DNA of 64,000 nt from Nocardioides sp. W7 (GCF_022919075.1 NZ_CP095078.1:434001-498000); one strand, 5' to 3'; counted from the first letter of the stretch, positions 26,742 through 37,156 are shown. The notes: generated by a model not told the origin, from the sequence alone. Made by a program: numbers and translations.

Positions 26742-27007
26742 GCGAGGACCTCGGCGCCCGCGGCGTCCTCGACGCGGACGGTGAAGTTCTCGATGACCGG
26801 GTTGGACAGCAGCGTCGCGGCCATCTGGTGGACCTGCTCGAGCACCTCGGCGGTCACCTCGCCGTCGACGGTGAGCTCGAAGCGCTTGCCCTGGCGGACG
26901 TCACTCACGCCGGTGAAGCCGAGTCGGGGCAAGGCACCCTGCACGGCCTTCCCCTGCGGGTCGAGGATCTCGGGCTTGGGCATGACGTCGACGACGACTC
27001 GGGGCAT
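26738..27007 (-). CDS. purS: Phosphoribosylformylglycinamidine synthase, PurS subunit
   Basis: PurS (89 residues) is the small dimeric subunit that bridges PurL and PurQ. Family landmarks are [28 protein letters not shown] and [12 protein letters not shown]. The ATG start at 27007 has no Shine-Dalgarno; TAGGAT ends 6 bases upstream, so the purS-purQ-DUF3817 mRNA is probably leaderless. The general stress protein gene diverges 36 bases upstream, so two promoters face away from each other in this short gap. Confidence 0.96.
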   Translation of the reverse strand: MPRVVVDVMPKPEILDPQGKAVQGALPRLGFTGVSDVRQGKRFELTVDGEVTAEVLEQVHQMAATLLSNPVIENFTVRVEDAAGAEVLA

Positions 27008-27043
27008 GGCCCCATCCTAGGCGGGACCGGCACACTGATCAGT

Positions 27044-27556
27044 ATGAGCATGCCCACCTCCGGCGCCGGCCGCGGCGACACCACCTCACCGCTGCGGCTG
27101 GAGTTCCCCCAGTCGCTCGCGGTGTACGACGACTACGCCGCCGCCCAGAAGAGCGTCGACTACCTCGCCGACCAGAAGTTCCCGGTCGAGCAGCTGATGA
27201 TCGTCGGCACCGACCTGAAGCGGATCGAGCGGATCACCGGCCGGCTGAGCTGGAACCGGGTCGCCATGGGCGGGGTCCTCTCTGGCCTCTGGCTGGGCCT
27301 CTTCGTCGGTGTGATCCTGTCGCTGTTCTCCGGCGAGGGCTTCGTCACGATCATCTCCACGATGCTCTTCGGCGCGCTGTTCGGACTCGTCTGGGCGCTC
27401 GCCGGGTACGCCGCCACCCGCGGCCGGCGGGACTTCTCCTCGGTCACCCAGGTGGTGGCGACGAGGTACGAGGTGCTCGTCGAGCACAAGTCGGCCGCGC
27501 AGGCGCGCGAGCTGCTGGCCGGCCTGCCGGGCGCCCTGCCGAACCCCTTCGCCTGA
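27044..27556 (+). CDS. General stress protein 17M-like, two-helix membrane protein
   Basis: This 170-residue protein belongs to the group annotated as general stress protein: a soluble N-terminal part (SLAVYDDYAAAQKSVDYLAD, FPVEQLMIVGTDL), two helices with Gly zippers (GVLSGLWLGLFVGVILSLF and MLFGALFGLVWALAGYAA), and a soluble tail (VVATRYEVLVEH). Its biochemical role is unknown. The ATG at 27044 is preceded by CACACT ending 7 bases upstream; a second ATG at 27050 is possible. It is divergent from purS and followed by a large inverted repeat element. Confidence 0.8.
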   Translation: MSMPTSGAGRGDTTSPLRLEFPQSLAVYDDYAAAQKSVDYLADQKFPVEQLMIVGTDLKRIERITGRLSWNRVAMGGVLSGLWLGLFVGVILSLFSGEGFVTIISTMLFGALFGLVWALAGYAATRGRRDFSSVTQVVATRYEVLVEHKSAAQARELLAGLPGALPNPFA

Positions 27557-27573
27557 CCCAAGCCCCCCGACCA

Positions 27574-27694
27574 CCGGTGGTTGAGCAGCGAAGCCGCGCC
27601 AGCGGGTGAGCGTGTCGAAACCCCCGCACCCGGGCGCCGACGTCGGGTGCGGGGGTTTCGACACGGTTGCCAGCGCAACCTGCTCAACCACCGG
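27574..27694. repeat. REP-like element pair arranged head to head
   Basis: Outer arms CCGGTGGTTGAGCAG (27574-27588) and its exact complement (27680-27694), and inner arms GTGTCGAAACCCCCGCACCC (27612-27631) and its exact complement (27645-27664), form a nested inverted pair. Each half reads GGTTGAGCAG ... GTGTCGAAACC, the same ends as the elements at 45.8 and 56 kb. It fills the gap between convergent genes. Confidence 0.75.
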
Positions 27695-27700
27695 CGGGGG

Positions 27701-29275
27701 TCAGGTGAGCTCGCGCTTGAGGATCTTGCCGGTGGCGGTCATCGGGAGCGAGGCGACGATCTCGACCAGGCGCGGGTACTTGTACGCCGCCATCTGCTCC
27801 TTGGCCCAGGCGACCAGCTCGGCGGGCGGGATCGAGGCGCCGTCGGCGAGGATGACGTAGGCCTTGATCTCCTCGCCGTGGCTCTCGTGGGGTACTCCGA
27901 CCACGGCGGCCAGGGAGACCGCGGGGTGGGTCAGCAGGACCTCCTCGATCTCGCGCGGGTACACGTTGTAGCCGCCGCGGATGATCATGTCCTTGGACCG
28001 GTCGACGATGTAGTACCAGCCGTCCTCGTCGCGGCGCCCCAGGTCGCCGGAGCGGAACCAGCCGTCGCGGATCACCTCGGCCGTCGCCTCGGGCCGGCCG
28101 TAGTAGCCCCGCATGATGTTGTGCCCCCTGATCGCGATCTCGCCGATCGCCTCGGGGGTCCACTCGACCTCGTCCCAGCTGTCGGGCTGCAGCAGGGCCA
28201 TCTCGACGCCGGGGATCGGGAGGCCGATCGAGCCGACCCGCACCGGCTCGCCGTACACCGAGAACGACGCGACGGGCGAGGTCTCCGAGAGGCCGTACCC
28301 CTCGAGGATGGTGACGCCGAACCGGCGCTCGAACTCCTTGTGCACCTCGACCGGCAGCGCCGCACCGCCGGAGACCGCGACCCGGAGGTTCCGGGCGATG
28401 GTCTCGACGCCGACCTCGGGGGTGAGGGCGCCGAGCAGGCCCCAGTACATGGTCGGGACGCCCGCGAAGAACGTCACGCGCTCCTTCAGCATCAGGTCCA
28501 GCGCGGGGCCGGCCTCGAAGCGCGGCAGCATCACGACGGTGCCGCCGAAGGCGAACGCGCCGTTCTGGATGACCGTCTGACCGAAGGAGTGGAAGAGCGG
28601 GAGCACGCACAGGTAGGTGTCGGGCGAGCCCGGGTCGGCGCCGAAGAGGTCCTCGCTCGCCAGTGCGTTGTCGCGCATGTTGCGGTGCCGCAGCTCGGCG
28701 CCCTTGGGCTGCCCGGTGGTGCCGGAGGTGTAGAGCACGACCGCCGTGTCGTCCTCGTCGGTGGCCACGCTCTCGAACGTCGCCGGCTGGGTGGCGATCG
28801 CCGCGCCCATCGTCTCCACCGGATGCTCGGGGGTGCCCTCGATCGGTGAGGGCGCGGCCGGGTCGGCGGTGATCACGAAGAAGTGCTCGCACCCGTCGGC
28901 CTGGCGGAAGCCGGCGTACCCCTCCTCGCCGATGGGCAGCTCGGGGGTGCCCTGGAAGCAGAAGTAGGCCTTCGCGTCGGAGTCGCCGAGGTGGTAGGCC
29001 ACCTCGCGGCCCTTCAGCAGCACGTTCAGGGGTACGACGGTCGCGCCGGCCTTGAGGATGCCGAAGTAGACGATCGAGAAGTACGGCAGGTTCGGGCAGC
29101 TCAGCGCCACCTTGTCGCCGTGCCCGATGCCCCGCGAGGTCAGCAGGTTGGCCACCATGTTGGCCGCTCCGTCGACCTGCGCGTAGGTCAGCCGGGTGCC
29201 CCCGAAGACGATCGCCTCGCGGTCGGCGTACCGCTTCGCACTGTTTTCCAGCAGGGTCGAGAGGTTGAAGCTCAC
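27701..29275 (-). CDS. Long-chain fatty acid--CoA ligase / AMP-dependent synthetase
   Basis: This 524-residue ANL-superfamily enzyme activates a carboxylic acid with ATP and transfers it to CoA. It has the AMP-binding P-loop VVLYTSGTTGQPKGA, the core motif EGYGLSETSP, the YGRPEATAE/GWFRSGDLG region, and the catalytic Lys near the end (MTATGKILKREL). The GTG start follows GGAGG. The chain length of its substrate is not evident. It stands alone, bounded by the REP-like element downstream and a divergent PAP2 gene upstream. Confidence 0.93.
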   Translation of the reverse strand: MSFNLSTLLENSAKRYADREAIVFGGTRLTYAQVDGAANMVANLLTSRGIGHGDKVALSCPNLPYFSIVYFGILKAGATVVPLNVLLKGREVAYHLGDSDAKAYFCFQGTPELPIGEEGYAGFRQADGCEHFFVITADPAAPSPIEGTPEHPVETMGAAIATQPATFESVATDEDDTAVVLYTSGTTGQPKGAELRHRNMRDNALASEDLFGADPGSPDTYLCVLPLFHSFGQTVIQNGAFAFGGTVVMLPRFEAGPALDLMLKERVTFFAGVPTMYWGLLGALTPEVGVETIARNLRVAVSGGAALPVEVHKEFERRFGVTILEGYGLSETSPVASFSVYGEPVRVGSIGLPIPGVEMALLQPDSWDEVEWTPEAIGEIAIRGHNIMRGYYGRPEATAEVIRDGWFRSGDLGRRDEDGWYYIVDRSKDMIIRGGYNVYPREIEEVLLTHPAVSLAAVVGVPHESHGEEIKAYVILADGASIPPAELVAWAKEQMAAYKYPRLVEIVASLPMTATGKILKRELT

Positions 29276-29358
29276 CAGGGACCTCCATCACGATCGGGTA
29301 TGGCCAACTTACGTCCTTCCCCGAGGCCGGCCTCGGGGTCCGGTCCGGGAGAACTCGG

Positions 29359-30534
29359 ATGCGCACGGGCGAGAACGTCGCCAGGCTGATGGTCATGGCC
29401 GTGTCCATCGCCTCCGCCCACTCGCGCGCCGTGCCCGCCGCCGTCGTCGAGCTCGCGTCCGTGCTGGCCCTGATGGGCGCCTACAACCTCGGCCGGATGC
29501 TGGCCACCGGTCGGGTCGACTCGGCCGACGACAACGCGCTGCGCATCCTCGACCTCCAGGCGGCGGTGCGGCTGCCCTCCGAGGCCGTCCTCCAGGCGGC
29601 GGCGCTGGACGTGCACCACCTGGTCGGGATCGCGGACCGCTACTACCTGCTGCACTTCCCGGTCACCATCGGCGTCCTGCTCTGGCTCTGGCGGCGCGAC
29701 CGGTCGGCGTACCGCTGGACCAAGCACGCGCTGGTGCTCGCCACCGGCGTGGCGATGGTCGTCCACCTGGTGGTGCCGGTGACCCCGCCCCGGCTGCTCG
29801 CGGCGTCCGGCGCGGTCGACACCGGACAGCAGGCCGGCGCGAGCGTGTACGACGGGTCGCCGATGGCCGGCCTCGCCAACGAGTACGCCGCGCTGCCGAG
29901 CCTGCACGTGGGCTGGGCGCTGCTGGTGGCGTTGGTGCTGGTCGTGACCTTGCGCAGCCGGTGGCGCTGGTGGTGGCTGCTGCACCCGGCGTTCACCACG
30001 GTCACCGTCGTGGTGACCGGCAACCACTACCTCCTCGACGCGGCCGCCGGGGCCGCCCTCGTCCTGCTCGCCCTGCTGGTCACCCAGCGGGTGCGCTCAG
30101 CGGCGGTCGCCGAGGAGCCGAGCCGCGTGGCGCAGGTCCGCGCGGACGGCGTACGGCGCGACTGCGGACAGCGCGAGGGCCAGCGGGCGGGCCGCACCGG
30201 CGGCGCGCAGGGTCATCGTGGGCTCGACCACGCAGCCGCCCGGGGCGGGTGCGAACTCCAGCGTGAGCTCGGCGGCGAAGCCCCGCCAGGTGCCGCGCTC
30301 GGTCCAGCGGTGCGGCCGGTCGAGCTCGGTGGTCTCCATCAGGGGGCGCAGCCCGGGGCTGGTGACGTCGACCCAGGTCTGGCCCACGGCCGGCCCGGGC
30401 GTCACGTCCGCGACCCGCGCCAGGCTGGACTGCCACGCGGGCCGGTTGCGCGGCTCGACCAGGAAGTCGAAGACCTCCTCGACCGGCGCCGCGAAGTGCA
30501 CGATCAGAACGACTGTCCCGTGAGCAGCTCGTAG
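29359..30534 (+). CDS. PAP2-superfamily membrane phosphatase, with long 3' overlap
   Basis: This protein is 391 residues if read to the first stop. Residues 1-250 form a PAP2 membrane phosphatase with about six helices. Conserved motifs are [14 protein letters not shown] and [11 protein letters not shown] (motifs 2 and 3); motif 1 is weak. It may act on a lipid or isoprenoid phosphate, or on inositol lipids as in related actinobacterial proteins. From about base 30095 the frame continues for 145 codons that are polar, Gly/Arg-rich and exactly opposite the SRPBCC gene. The tail is therefore probably non-functional, or the true stop was lost. The ATG is preceded by GGGAG. Confidence 0.8.
   Translation: MRTGENVARLMVMAVSIASAHSRAVPAAVVELASVLALMGAYNLGRMLATGRVDSADDNALRILDLQAAVRLPSEAVLQAAALDVHHLVGIADRYYLLHFPVTIGVLLWLWRRDRSAYRWTKHALVLATGVAMVVHLVVPVTPPRLLAASGAVDTGQQAGASVYDGSPMAGLANEYAALPSLHVGWALLVALVLVVTLRSRWRWWWLLHPAFTTVTVVVTGNHYLLDAAAGAALVLLALLVTQRVRSAAVAEEPSRVAQVRADGVRRDCGQREGQRAGRTGGAQGHRGLDHAAARGGCELQRELGGEAPPGAALGPAVRPVELGGLHQGAQPGAGDVDPGLAHGRPGRHVRDPRQAGLPRGPVARLDQEVEDLLDRRREVHDQNDCPVSSS
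30097..30501 (-). CDS. SRPBCC-family (START-like) protein
   Basis: This 134-residue protein has the SRPBCC opening [22 protein letters not shown] and the internal strands typical of polyketide-cyclase/START-like ligand pockets ([25 protein letters not shown]). The ligand is unknown. The GTG start is 2 bases after the stop of purC on the same strand, so purC-SRPBCC is an operon. The whole gene lies opposite the 3' extension of the PAP2 frame. The strong family match on this strand shows this is the real gene in the overlap. Confidence 0.82.
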   Translation of the reverse strand: MHFAAPVEEVFDFLVEPRNRPAWQSSLARVADVTPGPAVGQTWVDVTSPGLRPLMETTELDRPHRWTERGTWRGFAAELTLEFAPAPGGCVVEPTMTLRAAGAARPLALALSAVAPYAVRADLRHAARLLGDRR

Positions 30535-31388
30535 GCCTGGACGTAGCGGGCGCGGGTGCGCTCGACGACCTCGGCGGGCAGCGGCGGCGGCGCCTCGCCG
30601 GACGTGCGGTCCCAGCCGGACTCAGGAGAGGTCAGCCAGCCGCGCACGACGTCCTTGTCGAAGGACGGCTGCGGGGTGCCGGGCACCCACCGGTCGACCG
30701 GCCAGAAGCGCGAGGAGTCCGGGGTGAGCACCTCGTCGGCCAGCACGGTGGTGCCGTCGGGACGACGGCCGAACTCGAACTTCGTGTCGGCCAGGATGAT
30801 GCCGCGCTCGCGGGCCAGGTCCTCGGCCCGCGTGTAGACGGTGAGGGTCAGGTCGCGCAGCCGCTCGGCCGGGTCCGCGCCGACCTCCGCGACGACGGCG
30901 TCGAAGGAGACGTTCTCGTCGTGGTCGCCGACCGCGGCCTTGGTGGCGGGCGTGAAGATCGCCCGCGGCAGCCGGCTCCCGTCGACCAGGCCGGCCGGCA
31001 GCGGGATCCCGCAGACCTCGCCGGACTCGTCGTACTCGCGCAGGCCGGAGCCGGTCAGGTAGCCGCGGGCCACGCACTCGACCGGGAACATCTCCAGCCG
31101 CTCGCACACCACCGCCCGGCCGCGCACGGCCTCCGGGACGTCGGTGGAGATCACGTGGTTGTCGACCACGTCGCGCAGTTGGTCGAACCACCACAGGGAC
31201 ATCCGGGTCAGGATCTCGCCCTTGTCGGGGATCGTGGTGTCGAGGACGAAGTCGTACGCCGAGATCCGGTCGCTGGCGACCATCAGCAGGTCGCCGGAGC
31301 CGAGCACGTAGAGATCGCGCACCTTGCCCGAGTGCAGGTGCTCCGCCCCGGGGATCGCAGGGGCGTCGGGGATGTTCAGGTCGGCCAC
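30504..31388 (-). CDS. purC: Phosphoribosylaminoimidazole-succinocarboxamide synthase
   Basis: PurC (294 residues) joins CAIR and aspartate with ATP to give SAICAR. Landmarks are [70 protein letters not shown] and [11 protein letters not shown] chose the GTG at 31388 ([14 protein letters not shown]), because TAGGCT ends 7 bases before it and because relatives begin [10 protein letters not shown]. An ATG at 31406 would add six residues. The SRPBCC gene follows after 2 bases. Confidence 0.96.
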   Translation of the reverse strand: MADLNIPDAPAIPGAEHLHSGKVRDLYVLGSGDLLMVASDRISAYDFVLDTTIPDKGEILTRMSLWWFDQLRDVVDNHVISTDVPEAVRGRAVVCERLEMFPVECVARGYLTGSGLREYDESGEVCGIPLPAGLVDGSRLPRAIFTPATKAAVGDHDENVSFDAVVAEVGADPAERLRDLTLTVYTRAEDLARERGIILADTKFEFGRRPDGTTVLADEVLTPDSSRFWPVDRWVPGTPQPSFDKDVVRGWLTSPESGWDRTSGEAPPPLPAEVVERTRARYVQAYELLTGQSF

Positions 31389-31497
31389 GAGCGTCAGCCT
31401 AGACATGCCCGGGGCCGGTTCCCCGCCGAGGATCCTCCCGGGCACCCGGGACTCCGCGCCCTGACCCCCAGGACGCCGGGCGCACCAGGCTCCGGGA

Positions 31498-34400
31498 ATG
31501 CTCAGCCGCCTCTCGTCCTCCACGCTCCTCGCGCTCGCCGCCCTCCTCCTCGGACTGGTCCTCGGTGGACCACCCAGTCCGGCCTCGGCCTCGGCGTCGG
31601 CAGCGACGGCGGCCGCGCCGGAGTGCGGCTGCGCCGAGGCCGGCCCCTACCGGGCCCCCGGCGGGCTCGAGGAGCCGTACGTCGGCGGCGACGGCTCGTC
31701 CGCTCCCACCGCACCGAAGTACCGGATCGAGGCAGCCGGCACCTTCCCGTCGGTCGCCCTGACGGTGCGCCGGACGAGCGGCAGCGCGGTCGTCGCCACC
31801 GTTCACACCGGCCACACCGACTGGGGCTTCAGCCCGGACCAGGAGCGGCTGGTGACCTGGCGGGTCAGCGGCCCCAACCTGGAGGTCGCGCTGTACGACC
31901 TCACCGGCTCGCGACCCGCGACACCGGTGCTGGTGCGGACCGTCACGACCGGTGACGCCCGGATCGCCTTCTCGTCCGGCGGGCGCTGGCTGAGCCTGAC
32001 TTGGCTGGTCACCAACACCACCAACCAGGCCGGCATCGAGATCGTCGACGCCACGAGCGGCGACACCGCCTACACGACCACCTTCTCTTTCTTCCTCGCC
32101 CCCGCGGGCAAGCGGTTCGGCGAGGCCGGGTGGGGCTTCTCGCCGGACGAGGGCCGGTTCTTCCACGCCCACACCAGCTCGGCCCAGCAGGTCCAGCTCG
32201 CCCTCGTCGACCTCGACCAGGAGAAGCGGACCTGGTCGACGACGATGACCGGCACCGGGCACTGGGCCTTCAGCCCCTGCGGCACCAAGCTCGCCGTGGT
32301 CGAGCAGACCAGCGCCACCCAGATGCACACCCGGCTCGTCGACACCCGGACCGGCACCGTCGACGCCACCCGGACCGATCCGGTCTCCGGCATCGCGTTC
32401 TCGGCGGCGCCGACCGGCCATCTCGCCACGATCGGCGGCACCGCCCACGTGCTGGCCCCGAACCCGCCGAACGACTGCCCCGACGAGGAGGCGCCCACCT
32501 GGCCCTCGGGCAAGACCCTGACCGCCGGCGAGGTCGGGCGGCGCTCGCTCACCCTGAGCTGGTCGGCCGCGGTCGACGACCGGGCCGTCACCGGCTACCG
32601 GGTCTACCGCGGCGCGACCCTGGTCGACACGGTCACCGCGCGGACGCTGAAGGTGACCGGGCTGGCCGCCGACACGTCGTACACCTTCCGGGTCGAGGCC
32701 GGCGATGCGGCCGGGAACTGGAGCACGGGCGGTCCGACGCTGCAGACGCGCACCGCCGCGGGCCTGCCGACCTGGCCGGACCGGTGGGTCGTCGCCGATC
32801 GGATCACGAGCTCCTCGGCCCGGCTGCGCTGGCCGGCGGCGGCCGACGAGGACGAGATCGCGGGCTATCGGATCCTGGTCGACGGCACCGAGGTCGCGAC
32901 TACCGACGGGGAGACCCGCACGCACCGGCTGACCGGGCTCACCGCGAACACGTCGTACGACGTCCGCGTCGAGGCGGAGAACGAGATCGGTGGCGTCAGC
33001 ACCACCGGTCCCGCCCGGACCTTCATCACACCCGAAACCACCGTCCTGGAGGTCCCCGAGGTCACCGGCACCGTCTACCTCGACGCGAACGACAACGGTC
33101 GACGCGACGAGGGCGAGGGTCCCGCGACCGTCGCCACGGGCTGGGGCTACAGCGTGGTGCTGACCCGGGTCGGTGGCGGCCAGGAGGACTTCTCCTGGTC
33201 CGACGACGCCACCGGGGTGTGGATCGCGCGCGACGTCCCGGACGGGACCTACTGGGCCTCGCTCGCCGTGGTGGACGAGGACATCCAGCGCACCGTGCAG
33301 AGCGCTCCCCGCGACAACCAGCCGTACCTGGTCGACGTGGTCGACGGCCGGGGTGTCGGCCGGGTGGACTTCGGGGTCAAGCCGGGTCTCCTGTGGCAGA
33401 CCGGACGCTCCAGCGTGCACGGCACCGTGTTCGTCGACAGCGACCTCGACGGCGTGCGCGACGCGGGCGAGCGTGGCTACGGCGAGACCGCGATCCAGTG
33501 CTGGTCCCGTCCCCACACGCGGACCTGCAACCTGGCCGTGGCCTGGTCCGACGAGGACGGCAGGTACCACGTGGGCGACCGAGCCCCCGGGCAGTACGAG
33601 ATCGCCACCTCCGGAATGCCCAAGGACTGGTACGCGACGACCCTGGAGGCTCCCGTCGTCCTGGGTCCGGAGGAGAGCGCGGAGCACGACCTGGGCGTCG
33701 TGCAGGGCACCAGCACGCTGACCGGGGTGCTGTTCCGCGACGACGACGCCGACGGCGACCGGGACGCCGGGGAGCCGACCCGCCGTGGAGTGGTGTGCGT
33801 GCAGTACGGCTTCGGCCACCGGACGGAGCACTGCGTCCATCCCGGCGAGGACGGGCGGTGGAGCCTCGTCAAGGTGCCCCCGGGTCACCACACCTTCAGG
33901 ATCATCGGACCGGGACCGGGCTGGCACGTCACCGCCGGTACGCCCACCACCGTCGACGTCGCGCCCGAGTCGTCGTACGACCTGGAGCTCGGTGTCGACG
34001 GACCCGACGGCGCCGTGGCCGGCACCTTCTTCGTCGACCTCGACCTCGACGGCGCCCGCGACCCGGGAGAGCCCGGGCTGCCTCGCCTCGACTACTGCGT
34101 GACGGGACCCGCCGGCGAGAGCTGCGGGGAGACCTCGCGCGACCGGACCGAGACCACCGAGGTGGACGAGCGCGGGGACTACGACCGACCCTTCCTGGCC
34201 CCGGGCGACCACACGGTGACCCTGCCCGAGGGCTTCGAGGCCACCGACCCGGACACCCTCACGTTCACCCTCGGCGAGGACGAGCTGCTGCACCACGACG
34301 TCGCGCTCGCGCCCGGACCGCCCGCGATGCCTCGCGCGCTCGACGCGTCGGCCGGCGCGAGCGGCAGCATCGAGCTGCGCTGGACGGCGCCCGAGCACGA

Positions 34401-35796
34401 CGGCGGCGTCGCCCTGAGCGACTACGTCGTCGAGCGGGCGCTCGTCGAGGACGACCAGCTCGGTCCGTGGGCGGCCGTCACCGAGCCGGTCACCACCACG
34501 ACGGGATCCATGGTCACCGACCTCACGGTCGGCCGGCGCTACGCCTTCCGGGTCGCCGCCGTCAACGACCGCGGCCGGGGACCCTGGACGGAGCCGGTCC
34601 GCGAGACCGTCGTGGGCCTGCCGACCGCACCGACCGGCCTGTCCGCGGAGCCCGACGGCCCGGGCGGCGTCGCGCTGGAGTGGTCCGAGCCGGACGACCT
34701 GGCCGGAGGGCGGATCCGGGGCTACCTGGTCCAGCACCGGCTGCCGGGCGGCGACTGGGCCTTGATCGGGGACGACGACGACGAGACGTCACGGCTGGTC
34801 GACGGTCTTCCCGGCGCCACCACCCAGGAGTTCCGGGTGGCCGCGCTGACCGAGGGCGGGCAGGGCCCGTGGAACGAGCCCGCGAGCGCGGTCGTGCCCG
34901 ACAGCGTCCCGACCGAGCCCCGGACGCCGGGCGCCGCTGCGACCTCCGACGGCACCGTGGTCCTGACCTGGACCGCGCCCGAGCACCCGGGCGGTCCCGA
35001 CGTCGTCGACTACCTCCTCGAGCACGCGGACTCGGCCGAGGGTCCGTGGGAGCCGGTCGCCGACGAGGAGGGCGACGCCCTCACCCACACCGTCACCGGG
35101 CTGGCCCCGCGCAGCACCCACCACTACCGGGTCGCCGCGGTCAACGAGATCGGACAGGGCCCGTGGAGCCCGGTCGCCACCGCGACGGTGCCCGACCCGG
35201 TCGTCGCCCCGTCCGCCCCGTCCGCGCCGCTCGGGCTCACAGCCGGAGGGGGAGTCGGCCGGGCGAGCCTGACCTGGCGGGCACCCGCCGAGGACGGCGG
35301 CGCACCGCTGACCGGGTACGTCGTGCAACAGGCCGGCGGCGACGGACCCTGGACGACGGTCGGCACCGTCACGTCGCCCCAGCTGGCGGTCACCGGGCTG
35401 GCGGCCGGCACGTCGTACCGCTTCCGGGTCGCGGCCGTGAACTCAGCCGGCACCGGTGCCTGGAGCGCGGAGGCGCGCGTCGTACCCGTATCCCCCGTCA
35501 CCCGGCCGAGCGCCCCGCGGGGCCTGCGGGCCGACGTGGCCCGAGGACCCCGAGGACGTGGCGTGGTCCGGCTGAGCTGGCGGGTCCCGGCCGCCACCGG
35601 CGGGGCGCGGGTGAGCGACTACGTCGTCCAGCGCCGCGTCGGGAACCGGTGGCGGACCGTGGCGGACGGTCGTGGCGCCCGGGTCGCCGCGACCGTCACG
35701 AAGGTCCCGGCCGGACGTACGTCGTTCCGGGTGGCCGCGGTCAACGCGGCCGGCCAGGGACCCTGGGCGACGGTGCGGGCGCGGGTGCGCCGGTGA
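31498..35796 (+). CDS. Large secreted protein: propeller, FN3 and SdrD-like repeats
   Basis: This 1432-residue protein has a signal peptide ([19 protein letters not shown], cleavage near ASA). Residues about 75-320 contain four propeller-like blades with FSPD or FSPC motifs ([37 protein letters not shown]). Two FN3 domains follow (about 335-515). Four SdrD/Cna-B-like modules then each open with an Asp-rich loop: [36 protein letters not shown] and [12 protein letters not shown], probable calcium sites. Five more FN3 domains end the protein. There is no LPXTG, PKD or membrane anchor, so it may be released or bound non-covalently. Function is probably adhesion or surface structure. It stands alone. 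A CAGGCT hexamer ends 6 bases before the ATG. Confidence 0.87.
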   Translation: MLSRLSSSTLLALAALLLGLVLGGPPSPASASASAATAAAPECGCAEAGPYRAPGGLEEPYVGGDGSSAPTAPKYRIEAAGTFPSVALTVRRTSGSAVVATVHTGHTDWGFSPDQERLVTWRVSGPNLEVALYDLTGSRPATPVLVRTVTTGDARIAFSSGGRWLSLTWLVTNTTNQAGIEIVDATSGDTAYTTTFSFFLAPAGKRFGEAGWGFSPDEGRFFHAHTSSAQQVQLALVDLDQEKRTWSTTMTGTGHWAFSPCGTKLAVVEQTSATQMHTRLVDTRTGTVDATRTDPVSGIAFSAAPTGHLATIGGTAHVLAPNPPNDCPDEEAPTWPSGKTLTAGEVGRRSLTLSWSAAVDDRAVTGYRVYRGATLVDTVTARTLKVTGLAADTSYTFRVEAGDAAGNWSTGGPTLQTRTAAGLPTWPDRWVVADRITSSSARLRWPAAADEDEIAGYRILVDGTEVATTDGETRTHRLTGLTANTSYDVRVEAENEIGGVSTTGPARTFITPETTVLEVPEVTGTVYLDANDNGRRDEGEGPATVATGWGYSVVLTRVGGGQEDFSWSDDATGVWIARDVPDGTYWASLAVVDEDIQRTVQSAPRDNQPYLVDVVDGRGVGRVDFGVKPGLLWQTGRSSVHGTVFVDSDLDGVRDAGERGYGETAIQCWSRPHTRTCNLAVAWSDEDGRYHVGDRAPGQYEIATSGMPKDWYATTLEAPVVLGPEESAEHDLGVVQGTSTLTGVLFRDDDADGDRDAGEPTRRGVVCVQYGFGHRTEHCVHPGEDGRWSLVKVPPGHHTFRIIGPGPGWHVTAGTPTTVDVAPESSYDLELGVDGPDGAVAGTFFVDLDLDGARDPGEPGLPRLDYCVTGPAGESCGETSRDRTETTEVDERGDYDRPFLAPGDHTVTLPEGFEATDPDTLTFTLGEDELLHHDVALAPGPPAMPRALDASAGASGSIELRWTAPEHDGGVALSDYVVERALVEDDQLGPWAAVTEPVTTTTGSMVTDLTVGRRYAFRVAAVNDRGRGPWTEPVRETVVGLPTAPTGLSAEPDGPGGVALEWSEPDDLAGGRIRGYLVQHRLPGGDWALIGDDDDETSRLVDGLPGATTQEFRVAALTEGGQGPWNEPASAVVPDSVPTEPRTPGAAATSDGTVVLTWTAPEHPGGPDVVDYLLEHADSAEGPWEPVADEEGDALTHTVTGLAPRSTHHYRVAAVNEIGQGPWSPVATATVPDPVVAPSAPSAPLGLTAGGGVGRASLTWRAPAEDGGAPLTGYVVQQAGGDGPWTTVGTVTSPQLAVTGLAAGTSYRFRVAAVNSAGTGAWSAEARVVPVSPVTRPSAPRGLRADVARGPRGRGVVRLSWRVPAATGGARVSDYVVQRRVGNRWRTVADGRGARVAATVTKVPAGRTSFRVAAVNAAGQGPWATVRARVRR

Positions 35797-35851
35797 GGGC
35801 CACCGGCTGACGCCGTTGGCGGACCGTTGCCGGCCCTGCGAGGCTGGTCGC

Positions 35852-36469
35852 GTGGCTGAGTCAGCGGAAGAGGTCTATGCCCGGGTCATCGCGGCGGTCG
35901 GGGAGGGCGGGCGGCTGCCGCTGCCCTCCCTGGGTGACTGGGACGTGTTCCCCTGGGAGGCGGTGGGCGACCGGGTGGTCCCGAAGGTGCTCGCGGCGCC
36001 GGCGGACGAGCCGCCACGCTGGGGCGAGTCGGAGTCGAAGCCGTGCCCGACCTGTCAGGGCCTCGACCCCGACCGGGTGGTGTGGGAGGACGAGCGCTGG
36101 GTGCTGACCCACCACGGCGCCCCGTCCGGGCTGCCGCTGGTCGTCATGCTGCACACCCGCGAGCACCTCGACATGGCCGACCTCAGCGACGACCTCGCCT
36201 CCGAGCTGGGCCGGATCACCGTCCGGCTCACCCGGATCATCGGCAGCCTGCCGAACATCGGCCGCGTGCACGTCGACCGCTGGGGCGACGGCGGCTCGCA
36301 CTTCCACCTGTGGTTCTTCGCCCGGACGGCCCGGCTGGGCCAGGTGCTCGGGTCCTACGCCGTCGAGTGGGACGCCGTGCTGCCGCCGGGCCCCGAGGAC
36401 GTCTGGCGCGCCGACCTGCACACCGTCGGGGCCAAGCTCGCCAATTGGGGCGGTCACGCGCGAGCCTGA
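35852..36469 (+). CDS. HIT-like protein with N-terminal zinc-ribbon-like CPTC
   Basis: This 205-residue protein has a HIT-like C-terminal half: VVMLHTREHLDM, then NIGRVHVDRWGDGGSHFHLWFFAR, where HFHLW resembles the HxHxH/HxHxQ core of the HIT superfamily. Before it, KPCPTC could be half of a metal site, and WEDERWVLTHHGAP matches the first strand of the fold. HIT proteins usually hydrolyse or transfer nucleotidyl groups; this diverged group is uncharacterised. The GTG start has no Shine-Dalgarno; GAGGCT ends 6 bases upstream, a weak leaderless-type -10. Confidence 0.8.
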   Translation: MAESAEEVYARVIAAVGEGGRLPLPSLGDWDVFPWEAVGDRVVPKVLAAPADEPPRWGESESKPCPTCQGLDPDRVVWEDERWVLTHHGAPSGLPLVVMLHTREHLDMADLSDDLASELGRITVRLTRIIGSLPNIGRVHVDRWGDGGSHFHLWFFARTARLGQVLGSYAVEWDAVLPPGPEDVWRADLHTVGAKLANWGGHARA

Positions 36470-36475
36470 CCAGCT

Positions 36476-36563
36476 CGGATGACGTCGCGCGGGGCGGGGG
36501 GGCGCGCGGCGGACGTCGTACGACGTGGTCGCCAGATCGGGTGACGTCCGCGGACGTCATCCG
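36476..36563. terminator. Inverted repeat between convergent genes
   Basis: CGGATGACGTC (36476-36486) pairs with GACGTCATCCG (36553-36563); smaller GACGTC palindromes lie between. The right arm includes the stop of the monooxygenase-like gene. It may serve as a two-way terminator. Confidence 0.5.
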
Positions 36564-37156
36564 GTCGGGGCAGGTGCCCGCCGGCGCCAGGGCGCGGGCC
36601 GGCCGTGCAGCCACCACTCCATCCGCCGGGTGATCCACGGCAGCGCGGCGTACGTCATCACCGGCGTCATCACCGCGATCGTCACGAAGACCCGGAGCGG
36701 GAGCGGCCAGTCCGGGATCAGCCGGCCGGTGAGCACGTTGACGATCAGGCTGAGCGGGAAGAAGACGAGGAAGATCACGCAGGCCTGCTTCCAGCGCGGC
36801 GGCGCGACCGGCGCCGGGCGGAGGTCCTCGACGTCACGGGTGGCCGGCGGGTCGAACCAGCCCTCGATGCCGGTACGACGCTCGACGCGGGACTCGACGA
36901 TCCCCAGCCCGGCGGCCGAGGAGCGCCACCACTGCCGCTCGTGCGACTGCTCCCAGGCCAGCAGCGAGTCGTGGTCGGCGAACCGGTAGAGCATGTGCCA
37001 CTCGGTCGACCCGACCTCCGGGCGCACCCAGCCGGACCCGAGGAACCCCGGGAACTGCTGGGCGAGCGTGGTGCCCGCCTGCAGCCAGCTGAGCATCTCC
37101 GGCTCGTGTCCCGGCTCGAGATGGCGGGTGATCGCGACGGTGACCGGCTCGCTCAT
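36557..37156 (-). CDS. Antibiotic biosynthesis monooxygenase-like protein with two membrane helices
   Basis: This 199-residue protein has an N-terminal ABM-like ferredoxin fold (VTVAITRHLEPGHEPEMLSWLQ, WHMLYRFADHDSLLAWEQS) and a C-terminal pair of helices (VIFLVFFPLSLIVNVL and VFVTIAVMTPVMTYAALPW). This combination is common in proteins of unknown function tied to quinone or haem stress; no monooxygenase activity is shown. Its ATG overlaps the stop of acyP by four bases (ATGA). Confidence 0.82.
   Translation of the reverse strand: MSEPVTVAITRHLEPGHEPEMLSWLQAGTTLAQQFPGFLGSGWVRPEVGSTEWHMLYRFADHDSLLAWEQSHERQWWRSSAAGLGIVESRVERRTGIEGWFDPPATRDVEDLRPAPVAPPRWKQACVIFLVFFPLSLIVNVLTGRLIPDWPLPLRVFVTIAVMTPVMTYAALPWITRRMEWWLHGRPAPWRRRAPAPTG

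Noticed and set aside
31399-34737. 1112-codon open frame opposite the large FN3 protein gene, and a 1269-codon frame at 32001-35810 in another plus frame
   Set aside because: Both are Arg/Gly/Pro-rich shadow frames without domains. The overlapping 31498-35796 frame has a signal peptide and clear FN3 and SdrD-like repeats.
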